In this document: positions 21,346-31,831 of the stretch, one piece after another
How the letters are laid out: each line of letters begins with the position of its first letter
Numbering within the stretch: the stretch's first letter is position 1
Notes under the pieces: model-generated
The model's database searches: none
The model's input: only the letters and a program-made list of their open reading frames with translations
What the model was told of the DNA's origin: nothing
Translations under genes and position numbers: made by a program
IMG/VR virus record: IMGVR_UViG_3300037847_006595
Location: 1-40,100 of that record
Length of the DNA: 40,100 nucleotides
DNA from: a virus
Direction: 5' to 3' (one strand)

Positions 21346-24300
21346 ATGGCGGAATATATAGATCAATATAGCGAAGAAAGCTCAACTGGGAAAGAAAAAA
21401 TAAAAGAAGCAGTAAAAGTTAAAACAACTTCTTCAATTACTTTATCTAACCCTGTTAAACCTTTAAAAGTAGAAGATGTAACTGAAGGAAATAATGATAT
21501 TATTATCCCTGTTAGTGCTTCTTGTGTTCCTATTAATCCTTCTTTACTAACTGAAACAGGTGATGGTTTTGAATTACAGGATCAAGAAATTATTCCAAGT
21601 GAAAATATAACAGGTTCATTTGTACCCGGAGAAAATATAGTTGAATTTTTTGTATATGATGCTGATAAAAATTTAGCAAGTGTAAATTATAATTTTACAA
21701 ACTGGACATTAGGTAAAAACTCAGAAAATACTTTATTAACAGGTTCTTATACTGATTCACAAACAGGAGAAAATGTAGTAGTAGAAAATCCACCTACATC
21801 ATCTGTAACTAATGCTATTGAATTAAATCCTACGGCTAATGCCTTTAATTTAGGATTTGATGCTGGTCAAGTATTTGCAGCTTATAACTTTATTAATTAT
21901 GAGTTAGGATCAAGTATAGAAAATACATTTTATATAGCAGAAATATCAGGTGATAGAACAGAAATTGCTATTAAATCTAATTTTATATCTAAAGAAGAAA
22001 TTTTAAGCAGTTATACTTCTTTAAAGGAATCATTAAACTCATCTAATAACTTTGATGAATTCTATATTAGTTTATTCAATAATGATTATCAAATAGCTGT
22101 AAATTGTATTTTAGATGAATCAGGTGAAGAACCAAGAGTATTAATAAAATTATATGACGCTCTACCAGCACAATTTAATGTAAAAGATGAATTATATGTT
22201 GCTACAAAAGTAGGTGAAAGTGTTGCTTATAAAATTAACTATATTGAAGATGTTCAAACATTTATTGACAATGCAACTTACATTAAAGGTCCTAATATTA
22301 ATATATCACTACAGGATCTAGTTAATAATTCAACTACTTTAAAATCAAGAAATGATTTAGTTGAAACAAACTCAACATCATCATTAAATCAAGTATTAAA
22401 TATATTAAATCAAAGAGGAGTAGCTATTACACCTAATTACTCTTATGATACATTTGATCAATTTGTTAATTTCTCTTCTGCTAAAGAAAGAATTAATAAT
22501 TTTTATGAAAAAGTATCTCAAATACAAGCTTATGAAGCTGATATAGAAAGTATAACAGCTATAACAGGTTCAAATCCTAGTGTAACAGCTATATCTCAAA
22601 GTTTAGCTAGTCTAGAAACAAATATATCTAATTTAATTCAAAATTTTGATGGGTATGAAACCTATTTATATTATAATACTTCATCTTTATATGCTTACCC
22701 AAAAACAGGATCTGCATACCCATTTGATTTATTACCAACAGGAAGTACTGAAGTATTAGAGTGGTTAGGAAGTGACGTAGAAGGTTCTCAATACTATGGA
22801 GGTATAATTTTATCAGCTTCTTTATATGATGAAAATAATCAAAATTGGTTATATTATACTATACCTCAATACATTGTTGAAAACTCTGAAAATGAGAATT
22901 ATGTTACTTTTGCTAATATGGTAGGTCAATCCTTTGATGAGGTATGGATTTATACAAAAGCATTAAGTGAAAGATATAATACAACTAATAACCCAGATGA
23001 AGGATTACCCTTAGGATTAGCTGCAGATGCTATTAAAGGTTTAGGATTTGAAACATTTGGTAACAACTATAATAACCAAGGTAATTTTATAGGTTTAGCA
23101 GGTGAAGATAATGGTAGTTATGTTCCACCAACTGGAAGTGAATTAATTACTCAATATATAGCTGTAAACAGTGGATCAGTAGTTAATTACTGGGACCCAG
23201 GATATTCATGGGAAGATTATGTTGAATCAATTAATAACCCAGGTTTCCCTTATGCTATAGATAAAGTAAGTAAAGAAATTTATAAACGTCTATTCCATAA
23301 TATGGCTTACCTTACTAAAAAGAAAGGTACAGTATCAGGTTTAAGACAATTAATTAATATTTGGGGTATACCAAATACTATTCTTCGAATTGATGAGTTT
23401 GGAGGAAAAAATAGAGATAATAGTAATGATTATGATTTATGGTATAATAGATTTAGTTATGCCTATACTCCTGTAGCAACACAGTATTTAGCTAGTTCAT
23501 CTGTTTTAGTACCATGGATGCCTTTAGAAAGGAATTTTATTGCTAATGTAAATGAAGATGGTGATAATGAGTTTATAGTACCAGATGGTGTTGGTGTAAG
23601 ATTTAAAACTACAGGTTTCCCATCTTCTAGTTTTGCTGGTACTAATTTTAGTCAATCTATTTTATCTAAAAAATCTAATGGTTTAGAAGATAATAAAGTA
23701 GATTGGGCAATATCATTACAATATGATGAGCAACCATCAGGTTCATATAGTGGATCTAGTTTTAGTGATTATTATGAATATGGAAATTTATCATTCTATT
23801 TATCTGGATCTGAAAGTGAAGGAGGTACTATTCAATCACCAAAAATATTTTTACCGTTCTTTAATAAAGGGTGGTGGACAGTTTTATTACAAAGAGACCA
23901 ACACGTAAGTCAGAGTTTAAATACATCGGCAACAACATATACTCTATTTGCAGCTAATAATCAATATAATGGAGATGATGGTAATACTATAGGATGGACA
24001 GGATCAGCAAGTATAACTATTTCTAACCCAGGTGCTTCATCATCATTAAATGAATCTTGGAATGCATTTGGAGTAGGTGATCCTAATGGAGTTTATGTAG
24101 GTGGTTATATATCAGGATCTAATGTAGGTACAGTAAAAAGTGGATCAGGTGGAACAGATGGGTTTACAGCAATAACAAATCCTGCAAGTAAAATATTTTC
24201 AGGTTCATTCCAAGAATTTAGATATTATTCAAATGCTATTAGTGAATCTGTATTCCATGATTTTGCTATGAATCCTGAGTCAGTTGAAGGTAATGCAATT

Positions 24301-27300
24301 ACAGGATCACAATCATCTTTTGATATAGTAAACTTTAGAGCTCCATTAGGTAATGAATTAGAACAATTATATACATCATCAGGTAGTGATCCTTATACAG
24401 TAGAAATATCTTCATCACACCCAGCAATAACAGGATCAGCTCCATTAGTAATAACAGGTTCATTTATTAACCCAGCTAACTTTACAGTAACATCAAGTTA
24501 TAATTGGATTATATATTATAATGCTAATACTAGAACATATAGTAAACCTAATTATGAAGTATATCAATTAGACCAACCAGCAATCGGAATTAGAAATAGA
24601 GTATCAAATAAAATACAGGTAGAGGATGGTGATGCTTATGGTAATGTATTATCAAGACAAATAAGTATTGACCAAAATTATTTAATAAGTCAAAGTTATA
24701 CTGAAGATACAAATAATTTAGAAGTTGGTTTTTCACCTCAAAATGAAGTAAATGATGATATTATAGCTACATATGGACATGGAGTAATATCGGATGCAAT
24801 TGCAGATCCAAGAAATGTAACATCATCACTTCCATATTACCCAAAATTAAGAGAAACAGCTGAAGATTATTTTAAAAAATATACTCAAGGTAATGTTTGG
24901 GATTATATTAGATTAATAAAATACTTTGATAATTCATTATTTAAAGCAATTAAATCATATGTACCTGCACGTACTAGCGTAACTACAGGTGTTATAATCA
25001 AACAACATATGTTGGAGCGTAACCGTCGCCCAGCTGTACAAATAACGCCAGATTCTACAATAGCTTACGGTGTATCAGGTTCATTTGTTACATCATCAGC
25101 TGATACAGGAGCTATATATGGTACAGGAGTTTATGGTACAGGAGTTTATGGAACAGAAGGTACTGATACACAATGGGGTGCTAATACATTAAATGTAGCT
25201 CAAGTATTTAGAAATTTAGAATTAAATGCTAATATTCCTGAAGGTTCATATTCAGGCACTATTGAATCATTTAGTGGTAGCCCAGCGTTTTATTCTACCC
25301 CAGTAGATTTCACATATTTTACTGCAAGTGGTACAGTTAATATTACAGGTTCAACATCACAAATTCCATTATCGAATTCAGGATCTTTCTTTTATAGTTC
25401 TTCCGTCGCTTCTTCACCATTCCCTGAAGGACAAATACAAAACTTTATACAAGCTGGATACCAAATGACTGGTTCTCTTTCTAGAGTTTCAATGGATCTT
25501 AATAATGTTTATATTCACCCATTAGGTAGCTCAGAAGGTGATCCGGGAGGTTGTTTTTTATCAACAACAAAACATATAAAATCTAAGGTTCAATGGAATG
25601 CAACTAGAATTGCAGATGGAGCAGATCTAACTGGAAGATTTCAAATAACTTCAAGTGAAAGAGGAGTAATATATAACCAAGTTACCCCAAACCTCACTAA
25701 CCCAACTACCATATCTCATACATCTTCATTGTTAGAATTTTTCCCTGAAGAACAATTGTATTTTAACCTTATGATAGAAGGAGCGGAAGTAGAATTTACA
25801 AATATGTTCCTTAGATTTGGTAATTTAGAAGATGAAAACTCAGGAAGTATTGGTGAATACCAAGGAGACCCAGTATCACAACAAGGGTGGTTTGATAAAT
25901 ACGAAACTATATCAGGTAGTGTATTAGAATGGAATGGTTACCAAGAGCAATTTTTCAATGGAGAGTATAGTGGTAGTGAAATAATTGCAATGACCCAATC
26001 ATTATTGAATAACCCATATGCTAGAGAGTCAGCTCCTGACACAACATATCATATGATTGTAGATGCTGATATAGGTCATGATCCTTTAGGTGACAATTCT
26101 GATCCATTAGATTACGGAATTCAATTACAAATTTACTCATCAGATAATTATACAGCTGCATCAAAGAAACTTCAGACTGTATATAGTAATTTAGGTCCTA
26201 CAACAGGAGCAATTTCAACGTTCCCATCAACTACAAACCCAGAAAATTATTTTATAGCACAACTTTTACTTCCTAATTTTGTAATACAAGATCCTGGTGG
26301 TGTACGAACCCCAGTTATAATAAATCAAGGTGAAATAAGATCTTCTGAGTTAGTTCCTTTACCATCATTTAAAGATGGAGAAATATACTCAACCTGGACT
26401 ACTTTAGAAGATGGTCGATATGGATTCAATCAAACAAATCCATGGATTGCAGGAGAAACAATTACATCAAAGAATGCTGCATATACTATTCAAAATTCAG
26501 GACTATTAGGAAACTTAAGCTCGGGTATTATCCATAGTGGTTATTTAGGTAGAACTGAGACAGTAAAAAGAAAATTTGGTAAATTTGGAGTTGGAATTTT
26601 TAGTGACCCAGGTGCTGGAGATGTATCAGGATCTACTTTATATGAATTTAAAGAACCTTCACTTAATAAAGGAAGACCTATAGTACTTAATCAAGCACCA
26701 ACAGGTGGGGTTGCAGATTTCCCTAAAATTCTAGGAAATCCTGATAATCCTATAGTACCAAATTATTATTATGCAGATTGGCAATTTAGATTTAGTGAAT
26801 TCCAAACTAAAAGACAACAAATTTTAGACACAGCTGCTACAGCATCATTTAATGTTGGAACTGGTAGTATGTATTTACTTGGTACTTCATTTACTTCATC
26901 ATTCTTCCATGATGTAGGATCACTTATACCTGTAGCAGCCTTATTTAATGTAAATTCAATAGACTCTCAGGGTAATTTAGTAAATAATGAAAGTACTTTA
27001 TTAAATAATCCTCAATTTACTTATACATTAGTAGATTTAAGTGGTAGTGGAACAGCAGCAACTGAAGATGCTTTTGGATTAGCTGGGAATTTATTTGATC
27101 AATCAAGAAATGTTGTTGATGGTATTATTTCTAATAATGCCAACACTATGATTGGGTATGCTTATAATATGAACTTTAATGGTATAGGAATTAGTGGTAG
27201 TAATGGATCAAGACCATTAAGTGGTTCACATTATGCTGTTGAGGATGATATAAATGATTATGGCTTTTTACCTCAAACAACCCAATCATCAAGATATATT

Positions 27301-29025
27301 CCATTTGATCCAACCTTACCAAATGAAACAGAATTTTATAACACAGCATTTAATCCATTAATTAATAATGCAACTTCAAGTGTTAAAAACACTTACATAA
27401 TGAAAGTTGAATATGATGATGGTTCTGTAATTCCTTCAAATATAATACCTATTATTGACAGATCAGCTCAAAAAGCAAATACGCCTGACAGTAATTATAC
27501 AACAACTAGAATTATTAATCCTAGATATGTAGGTAGTAGAATACAAAGTGCTAATTATAATTTCTTTACTCCTTCAACATCAAGTATTACATTCTTAAAT
27601 GCTTTAAGTGGAAGTTCAACATCACAATCATCATGGCAAGGAGATGATAGTTATGGTAGCCAAGCAGTAATTAATAAAAATCCAATTTATTTTGCTAGAT
27701 TTAAATCATCATATAATAATTTAAATTTACCAGGTACTTATACATTTGAAATTGAATCATTAATTTTATCACCAACATCTAGTATATTAGGTACAAAAGC
27801 ACCAGAAACACCAGTAACTATTAAAGTAGATGGTAGTGGAAATAATTTAACTGAAGTTAGAAGTACATTTGAAGTAGATAGAAAAGTAGCTATAGCATAT
27901 GATTCTCTTAAATTTAATACAATTGATTATGGTAAGTTAAAAACAGGTGATAATGTTATATTCCAAGGTTCTTTAGAAATGCCAACAATTGGTGCAACAA
28001 CAACAGGAGAAACAGGACCTACAGATCAATATAGTTATCCAACATTTGCACCTACTATGTCATTCCAAACAGCAAGTTGGGTTACTGCAGGTGCAGGAAA
28101 TTTAACAAACTATGAAAACATTTCAGCATCAGCTGCTAATGGAGCTTTAGGATCTAATGCAGGTTATATAGTAACAGGAAGTAAATGTTTATTCTTAAAA
28201 GGAGAAGGTAGTTATGCTCAAGCCCCAATGTACTCAGTAAGTAGTGGTGGTGGGAATGATTCCTATGTACAATATATTGCGGGTCCAGGATTAGGTGTTT
28301 TAAATAGTTTAAATACAGCTGTAAGTGAATCTAATGATGCTGAATTAGATGATGAAAGTGGAGTTGAATTAGTAGCTCCAGGTATTCCAACTTCATTATC
28401 AACATCATTTTCTGAAAACCCATCACTTTCAGAAAAATCTATTTATTATTGGAGACAAGATTTCTCATCTAGTGGTATTAGTGGTTATAGAGAGTCAGAA
28501 GGTGCATTACCATTTATTATAAAAGTAAATGATGAAATAGAATGTACATTTAACGATAATACTGTTTATGGAGCTACAGCTGCTGATGCAAATTATAGAA
28601 CTATGACATTTATAGTAACAGGTATAAGTGGTTCATTTGGAGAGTCAGGAACTGACGTTGGACAATACTCAGCTTCATATTGTGATGATTCACAATGTTT
28701 CTCAACTAGACCATGGAGTAATGCAAATAATGTTTTACGTAATGCTATTCAAGTCTACCCAGATCCATCTCAACAAAATGTAATTGGTGGGCAAATTGGT
28801 AGCTTTGTAATTAGAAGAAGAGTAAATGCTGATGATAGAGTTATTGTTTATCAAACACCACCAACAACATTTGGAGTAGGAGCAACAACTGGATCTGGTG
28901 GTGGATTCTTAATACCAAATGACTTTACACCACAACAAAAAAGAAATGCTTTAACATTAATTAACCAATTAAAACAGAAAAATTCATTTAGAGATGATTC
29001 GGAATTACCAGATCCAATACCATAA
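21346..29025 (+). CDS. Giant baseplate/tail-fibre protein, 2559 aa
   Basis: The largest gene in the window. The N-terminal 600 residues mix helical and beta segments. Residues about 640-687 (EIYKRLFHNMAYLTKKKGTV, then LRQLINIWGIPNTILRIDEFGG) match the tail protein I/gp7-like wedge pattern seen in many Bacteroidota phage tail proteins. Residues about 780-975 look like a concanavalin/LamG sandwich (VDWAISLQYDEQ; WWTVLLQRDQH; FQEFRYYSNAISESVFHDFAM). Beyond that are many Ser/Gly/Thr-rich strands with recurring ITGS/ISGS steps, fitting a long fibrous or multi-domain host-binding region. A short tandem repeat lies near residue 1258. By order after gp25 and gp6 it probably replaces gp7 and possibly other wedge/fibre proteins. 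Confidence 0.85.
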   Translation: MAEYIDQYSEESSTGKEKIKEAVKVKTTSSITLSNPVKPLKVEDVTEGNNDIIIPVSASCVPINPSLLTETGDGFELQDQEIIPSENITGSFVPGENIVEFFVYDADKNLASVNYNFTNWTLGKNSENTLLTGSYTDSQTGENVVVENPPTSSVTNAIELNPTANAFNLGFDAGQVFAAYNFINYELGSSIENTFYIAEISGDRTEIAIKSNFISKEEILSSYTSLKESLNSSNNFDEFYISLFNNDYQIAVNCILDESGEEPRVLIKLYDALPAQFNVKDELYVATKVGESVAYKINYIEDVQTFIDNATYIKGPNINISLQDLVNNSTTLKSRNDLVETNSTSSLNQVLNILNQRGVAITPNYSYDTFDQFVNFSSAKERINNFYEKVSQIQAYEADIESITAITGSNPSVTAISQSLASLETNISNLIQNFDGYETYLYYNTSSLYAYPKTGSAYPFDLLPTGSTEVLEWLGSDVEGSQYYGGIILSASLYDENNQNWLYYTIPQYIVENSENENYVTFANMVGQSFDEVWIYTKALSERYNTTNNPDEGLPLGLAADAIKGLGFETFGNNYNNQGNFIGLAGEDNGSYVPPTGSELITQYIAVNSGSVVNYWDPGYSWEDYVESINNPGFPYAIDKVSKEIYKRLFHNMAYLTKKKGTVSGLRQLINIWGIPNTILRIDEFGGKNRDNSNDYDLWYNRFSYAYTPVATQYLASSSVLVPWMPLERNFIANVNEDGDNEFIVPDGVGVRFKTTGFPSSSFAGTNFSQSILSKKSNGLEDNKVDWAISLQYDEQPSGSYSGSSFSDYYEYGNLSFYLSGSESEGGTIQSPKIFLPFFNKGWWTVLLQRDQHVSQSLNTSATTYTLFAANNQYNGDDGNTIGWTGSASITISNPGASSSLNESWNAFGVGDPNGVYVGGYISGSNVGTVKSGSGGTDGFTAITNPASKIFSGSFQEFRYYSNAISESVFHDFAMNPESVEGNAITGSQSSFDIVNFRAPLGNELEQLYTSSGSDPYTVEISSSHPAITGSAPLVITGSFINPANFTVTSSYNWIIYYNANTRTYSKPNYEVYQLDQPAIGIRNRVSNKIQVEDGDAYGNVLSRQISIDQNYLISQSYTEDTNNLEVGFSPQNEVNDDIIATYGHGVISDAIADPRNVTSSLPYYPKLRETAEDYFKKYTQGNVWDYIRLIKYFDNSLFKAIKSYVPARTSVTTGVIIKQHMLERNRRPAVQITPDSTIAYGVSGSFVTSSADTGAIYGTGVYGTGVYGTEGTDTQWGANTLNVAQVFRNLELNANIPEGSYSGTIESFSGSPAFYSTPVDFTYFTASGTVNITGSTSQIPLSNSGSFFYSSSVASSPFPEGQIQNFIQAGYQMTGSLSRVSMDLNNVYIHPLGSSEGDPGGCFLSTTKHIKSKVQWNATRIADGADLTGRFQITSSERGVIYNQVTPNLTNPTTISHTSSLLEFFPEEQLYFNLMIEGAEVEFTNMFLRFGNLEDENSGSIGEYQGDPVSQQGWFDKYETISGSVLEWNGYQEQFFNGEYSGSEIIAMTQSLLNNPYARESAPDTTYHMIVDADIGHDPLGDNSDPLDYGIQLQIYSSDNYTAASKKLQTVYSNLGPTTGAISTFPSTTNPENYFIAQLLLPNFVIQDPGGVRTPVIINQGEIRSSELVPLPSFKDGEIYSTWTTLEDGRYGFNQTNPWIAGETITSKNAAYTIQNSGLLGNLSSGIIHSGYLGRTETVKRKFGKFGVGIFSDPGAGDVSGSTLYEFKEPSLNKGRPIVLNQAPTGGVADFPKILGNPDNPIVPNYYYADWQFRFSEFQTKRQQILDTAATASFNVGTGSMYLLGTSFTSSFFHDVGSLIPVAALFNVNSIDSQGNLVNNESTLLNNPQFTYTLVDLSGSGTAATEDAFGLAGNLFDQSRNVVDGIISNNANTMIGYAYNMNFNGIGISGSNGSRPLSGSHYAVEDDINDYGFLPQTTQSSRYIPFDPTLPNETEFYNTAFNPLINNATSSVKNTYIMKVEYDDGSVIPSNIIPIIDRSAQKANTPDSNYTTTRIINPRYVGSRIQSANYNFFTPSTSSITFLNALSGSSTSQSSWQGDDSYGSQAVINKNPIYFARFKSSYNNLNLPGTYTFEIESLILSPTSSILGTKAPETPVTIKVDGSGNNLTEVRSTFEVDRKVAIAYDSLKFNTIDYGKLKTGDNVIFQGSLEMPTIGATTTGETGPTDQYSYPTFAPTMSFQTASWVTAGAGNLTNYENISASAANGALGSNAGYIVTGSKCLFLKGEGSYAQAPMYSVSSGGGNDSYVQYIAGPGLGVLNSLNTAVSESNDAELDDESGVELVAPGIPTSLSTSFSENPSLSEKSIYYWRQDFSSSGISGYRESEGALPFIIKVNDEIECTFNDNTVYGATAADANYRTMTFIVTGISGSFGESGTDVGQYSASYCDDSQCFSTRPWSNANNVLRNAIQVYPDPSQQNVIGGQIGSFVIRRRVNADDRVIVYQTPPTTFGVGATTGSGGGFLIPNDFTPQQKRNALTLINQLKQKNSFRDDSELPDPIP
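25117..25146 (+). repeat. 15-bp tandem repeat in the giant gene
   Basis: TATGGTACAGGAGTT occurs twice in perfect tandem (25117-25131, 25132-25146), followed by a third diverged copy (TATGGAACAGAAGG). It encodes YGTGV repeats. Slippage here would change the protein by five residues without a frameshift. Confidence 0.85.
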
Positions 29026-29080
29026 TCACCTAAATCAATAAATTTAAACTATAACTTGGAATAGAAACTAAAAAATTATA

Positions 29081-29089
29081 TATTTATAA
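29081..29089 (+). promoter_or_regulatory. Putative late promoter (TATTTATAA)
   Basis: Exact motif, with upstream TTATA, 16 bases before the 29106 start. It begins the unit of three structural genes that follows the giant gene. Confidence 0.7.
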
Positions 29090-29105
29090 CTAAAATACAC
29101 TAAAT

Positions 29106-29774
29106 ATGGGATATTTAAATAATCAGGTAGTAACAGTAGATGCTATCTTAACAACAAAAGGAAGGGAACTCTTGGCAAGAGGAGATGGTTCTTTTAATAT
29201 TACACAATTTGCTTTATCTGATGATGAAATTGATTACACTTTATACAATCCATCAAATCCATCAGGATCAGCATTTTACGGAGAAGCTATCCAAAATATG
29301 CCATTATTAGAAGCATTTCCAGATGAAAACCAAATGATGAAGTATAAATTAGCAACTCTACCTAGAGATACAGCTAAAATGCCAATACTTGATATCGGAT
29401 TAGGTTTAATAAAATTAGCTCAAACAGCTCAAACAACTATTCAACCACAAACATTAAATTACTTAGGTAATAATTCAGTAGTTGAATCATCTGGATATGT
29501 ATTTACTGTAAGTGATGTTAGACAATTTAGTTCTGTAATAGGAACAGGTATTGATACAGACGCTGCACTTGCATTAAATTCAACAACAACAAACGGAACA
29601 GATGTATCTAAAACAGTAATTGGAACTACTTGTACACTTGTAGCAACAGGAGTTAATACTCTATATGGTACAACAGGAACAGCAGCTTCCACATTATATA
29701 GTTTATTAACTATTGTAGGTAGAGACTCAGGTGCAAGATTACAAGTTCCAATTAACATAACTAAAACATCATAA
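29106..29774 (+). CDS. Structural protein, 222 aa
   Basis: The N-terminal part is well structured and looks constrained: VVTVDAILTTKGRELLARG then FNITQFALSDDEIDYTLYNP. It is followed by LEAFPDENQMMKYKLATLPRD. The second half is Thr/Gly/Ser rich and beta-like (YVFTVSDVRQFSS; NGTDVSKTVIGTT), ending with a small IVGRDSGARLQVPINI strand pair. The first part resembles a block I associate with tail proteins of T4-like phages, without a named family. Virion localisation is inferred from the promoter and neighbours. Confidence 0.75.
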   Translation: MGYLNNQVVTVDAILTTKGRELLARGDGSFNITQFALSDDEIDYTLYNPSNPSGSAFYGEAIQNMPLLEAFPDENQMMKYKLATLPRDTAKMPILDIGLGLIKLAQTAQTTIQPQTLNYLGNNSVVESSGYVFTVSDVRQFSSVIGTGIDTDAALALNSTTTNGTDVSKTVIGTTCTLVATGVNTLYGTTGTAASTLYSLLTIVGRDSGARLQVPINITKTS

Positions 29775-29785
29775 AATAAAAAAAT

Positions 29786-30829
29786 ATGGCTGGAGCTTTT
29801 CAAACATTAGACCCAAGAGATTTACTTATAAGTAATGAAAATGTTACCAATACAGTTTGGTTAAACAACTCTCCTAATATATCTGAATATTACACATCTT
29901 CGGTACAAGTAGCAAGTACAACAGGACAATTTTATTATAACATTTATTATGGTGCAGCAGCTACAGGGTCAGTTCAGTTTGCCATAGCATATTGTGATGA
30001 AGGTGGTAGTGGTAGTTTATTATATAACCCAAATGTAGCAGAATATTCTCCAACAAGAACAAATTATGGTCAATATAGATCTTTAATTTTAGGAGATGAA
30101 GAAAATTCATTTGTATTTGGTAATCAATCAGCATCTTATTTTTATGCTTTACCAATAGAAAGATCAGGATATAAAGAAGAATTACTTCCAGGAGTAATGA
30201 CTTTATGCTTATCAGGATCTGGAGCATCAGATCATTTATACCTTACAGATGATAGTAAATTAGGTGGAGCAGCAGTATTCTCAGAAGCAGGTAGAATATA
30301 TAACTTAGTTTCAGGTTCAGCTGGAACTGTTTATACAGGAGTAGATGCAAATGGTTGGACGGCAAATTCAGGTTCATATGGTTGGTTCATGCCAGACATA
30401 GGAACGATATTATTAAATGGACCTGCATTAGATGGATTATTTGCAGATGGTGGTATTAATTTAGGTACAGGTAGAAATGGTAACACTGCAGATAATAACC
30501 CACAAAAATTATTTAATAGATTAAATCTAGGTGGTGCGGCATCAACTAACCCAGGATGGACTTTAAACTCAAATGAACAACTTTCATCAGACTTTGTATT
30601 TGTAAGAGCAAGAGCAGATGAATTTAATTATTCGACAAACCCATCATTTATATCAGGTTCTACTGGAGCTGTGTTATTTGATTCATTTATTAACGACCCA
30701 CAAGTATACATTACCTCAGTAGGTTTATATAATGATAATCAAGAGTTAGTAGCAGTAGCTAAATTATCTAGACCATTATTAAAAGACTTTACTAAGGAGT
30801 TGCTTGTAAGAGTCAAGCTAGACTTCTAA
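29786..30829 (+). CDS. Tail structural protein, paralog A, 347 aa
   Basis: The N-terminal segment GAFQTLDPRDLLISNENVT is followed by a beta-rich polar body (YYNIYYGAAATGSVQFAIAY; LYLTDDSKLGGAAVF). The C-terminal domain reads ADEFNYSTNPSF, then VYITSVGLYNDNQELVAVAK and LSRPLLKDFTKELLVRVKLD. That C-terminal domain is shared with the next gene, so the two are tandem paralogs. They are probably fibre, collar or neck components. Four bases separate this stop from the next start. Confidence 0.77.
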   Translation: MAGAFQTLDPRDLLISNENVTNTVWLNNSPNISEYYTSSVQVASTTGQFYYNIYYGAAATGSVQFAIAYCDEGGSGSLLYNPNVAEYSPTRTNYGQYRSLILGDEENSFVFGNQSASYFYALPIERSGYKEELLPGVMTLCLSGSGASDHLYLTDDSKLGGAAVFSEAGRIYNLVSGSAGTVYTGVDANGWTANSGSYGWFMPDIGTILLNGPALDGLFADGGINLGTGRNGNTADNNPQKLFNRLNLGGAASTNPGWTLNSNEQLSSDFVFVRARADEFNYSTNPSFISGSTGAVLFDSFINDPQVYITSVGLYNDNQELVAVAKLSRPLLKDFTKELLVRVKLDF

Positions 30830-30832
30830 TGG

Positions 30833-31831
30833 ATGAGTGCGTTCAAACAATTTACAACAAAGGATGTTATTCAAACACCCTTTATAGCAGATAAAGGATG
30901 GATATTATCTGGTAGTTCTGAAATTACTGGATCAGAATATGGTATCAATATTTTTTATGGTATAAACCATCCTATAGGTTCTACTAGTTATGATACCCAA
31001 ACTGGGTTTGTTTACTCTGCATCACAAGGAAATGTTTATAACAGTGCTAAACATCTTTACTACACTAATTTCCTAACTCAAAGCACAGGTGATAATGCAA
31101 CTACACAAAGTGTAACACCAGGGGCAACCAGAGAAGATGATTATTTCTTCGGTCCTATTATAGCCCCAAGATTTGATAATTATTTACAATCAACTTTAGA
31201 ACAAAATCGATTTTTTCCAACTGGATCTGGAGCAAAAGGAACTATTACTACAATATCTATACCTCAAAAACTATTTGGTGAAGGAATAGTACCTAATACT
31301 TTTAGATTTACATATACAGAATCAGCAGCTTTCCCAACTGGGGTTCAAGTTATAGATGATGGTGAAGGGAATCTTATAAGTAGCTCTATAACATCATCAG
31401 GTGGAGATCTTAATACTGATTTAGTTGTTGGACAAATATTTTATAATCAAGGAATAGCAGTTTTTACAACAGGAAGTAACAATGGTAATAATTTAGGAGC
31501 CCTAGCAAAATACATTGGATCAGATCTTCGTAGAATGAAATTTGAATTTTCTTCCTCAATTACTATTTACGAACAACAATATAAATGTACAATTTTAGAA
31601 AACGAATTTGGTTACTCAACTAATCCTACGTTACTTAAAAACAGTGGTGGTACTGGAAGTTATAATGTTGAATATTATGACTACGTTACATCATCATTTT
31701 TTGAACCATATGTGACTTGTGTTGGATTATATAATGAAAATACTGAGTTGGTAGCTGTTGGAAAATTGTCATTTCCATTACCAATTTCACAATTTACAGA
31801 CACAACGATCATAGTTAACTACGACGTATAA
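30833..31831 (+). CDS. Tail structural protein, paralog B, 332 aa
   Basis: The C-terminus (ENEFGYSTNPTLL, then YVTCVGLYNENTELVAVGK and LSFPLPISQFTDTTIIVNYD) aligns with paralog A without gaps over the core. The N-terminus (SAFKQFTTKDVIQTPF) has a similar but weaker match to paralog A's opening, while the middle differs in sequence (INIFYGINHPIGS). Constant ends with a variable middle suggest similar attachment but different exposed surfaces. The stop overlaps the GIY-YIG gene start (TAATG). Confidence 0.77.
   Translation: MSAFKQFTTKDVIQTPFIADKGWILSGSSEITGSEYGINIFYGINHPIGSTSYDTQTGFVYSASQGNVYNSAKHLYYTNFLTQSTGDNATTQSVTPGATREDDYFFGPIIAPRFDNYLQSTLEQNRFFPTGSGAKGTITTISIPQKLFGEGIVPNTFRFTYTESAAFPTGVQVIDDGEGNLISSSITSSGGDLNTDLVVGQIFYNQGIAVFTTGSNNGNNLGALAKYIGSDLRRMKFEFSSSITIYEQQYKCTILENEFGYSTNPTLLKNSGGTGSYNVEYYDYVTSSFFEPYVTCVGLYNENTELVAVGKLSFPLPISQFTDTTIIVNYDV

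Noticed and set aside
25117-25160. Short tandem repeat considered as a CRISPR-like or phase-variation array
   Set aside because: Units are 15 bases with no spacers, fully coding and in frame. It is simply a repeated YGTGV peptide.
29459-29803. 114-codon minus-strand frame inside the structural region
   Set aside because: Fully antisense to a convincing gene with normal codon use. Antisense frames of this length arise readily from the TTA/CAA-rich composition.
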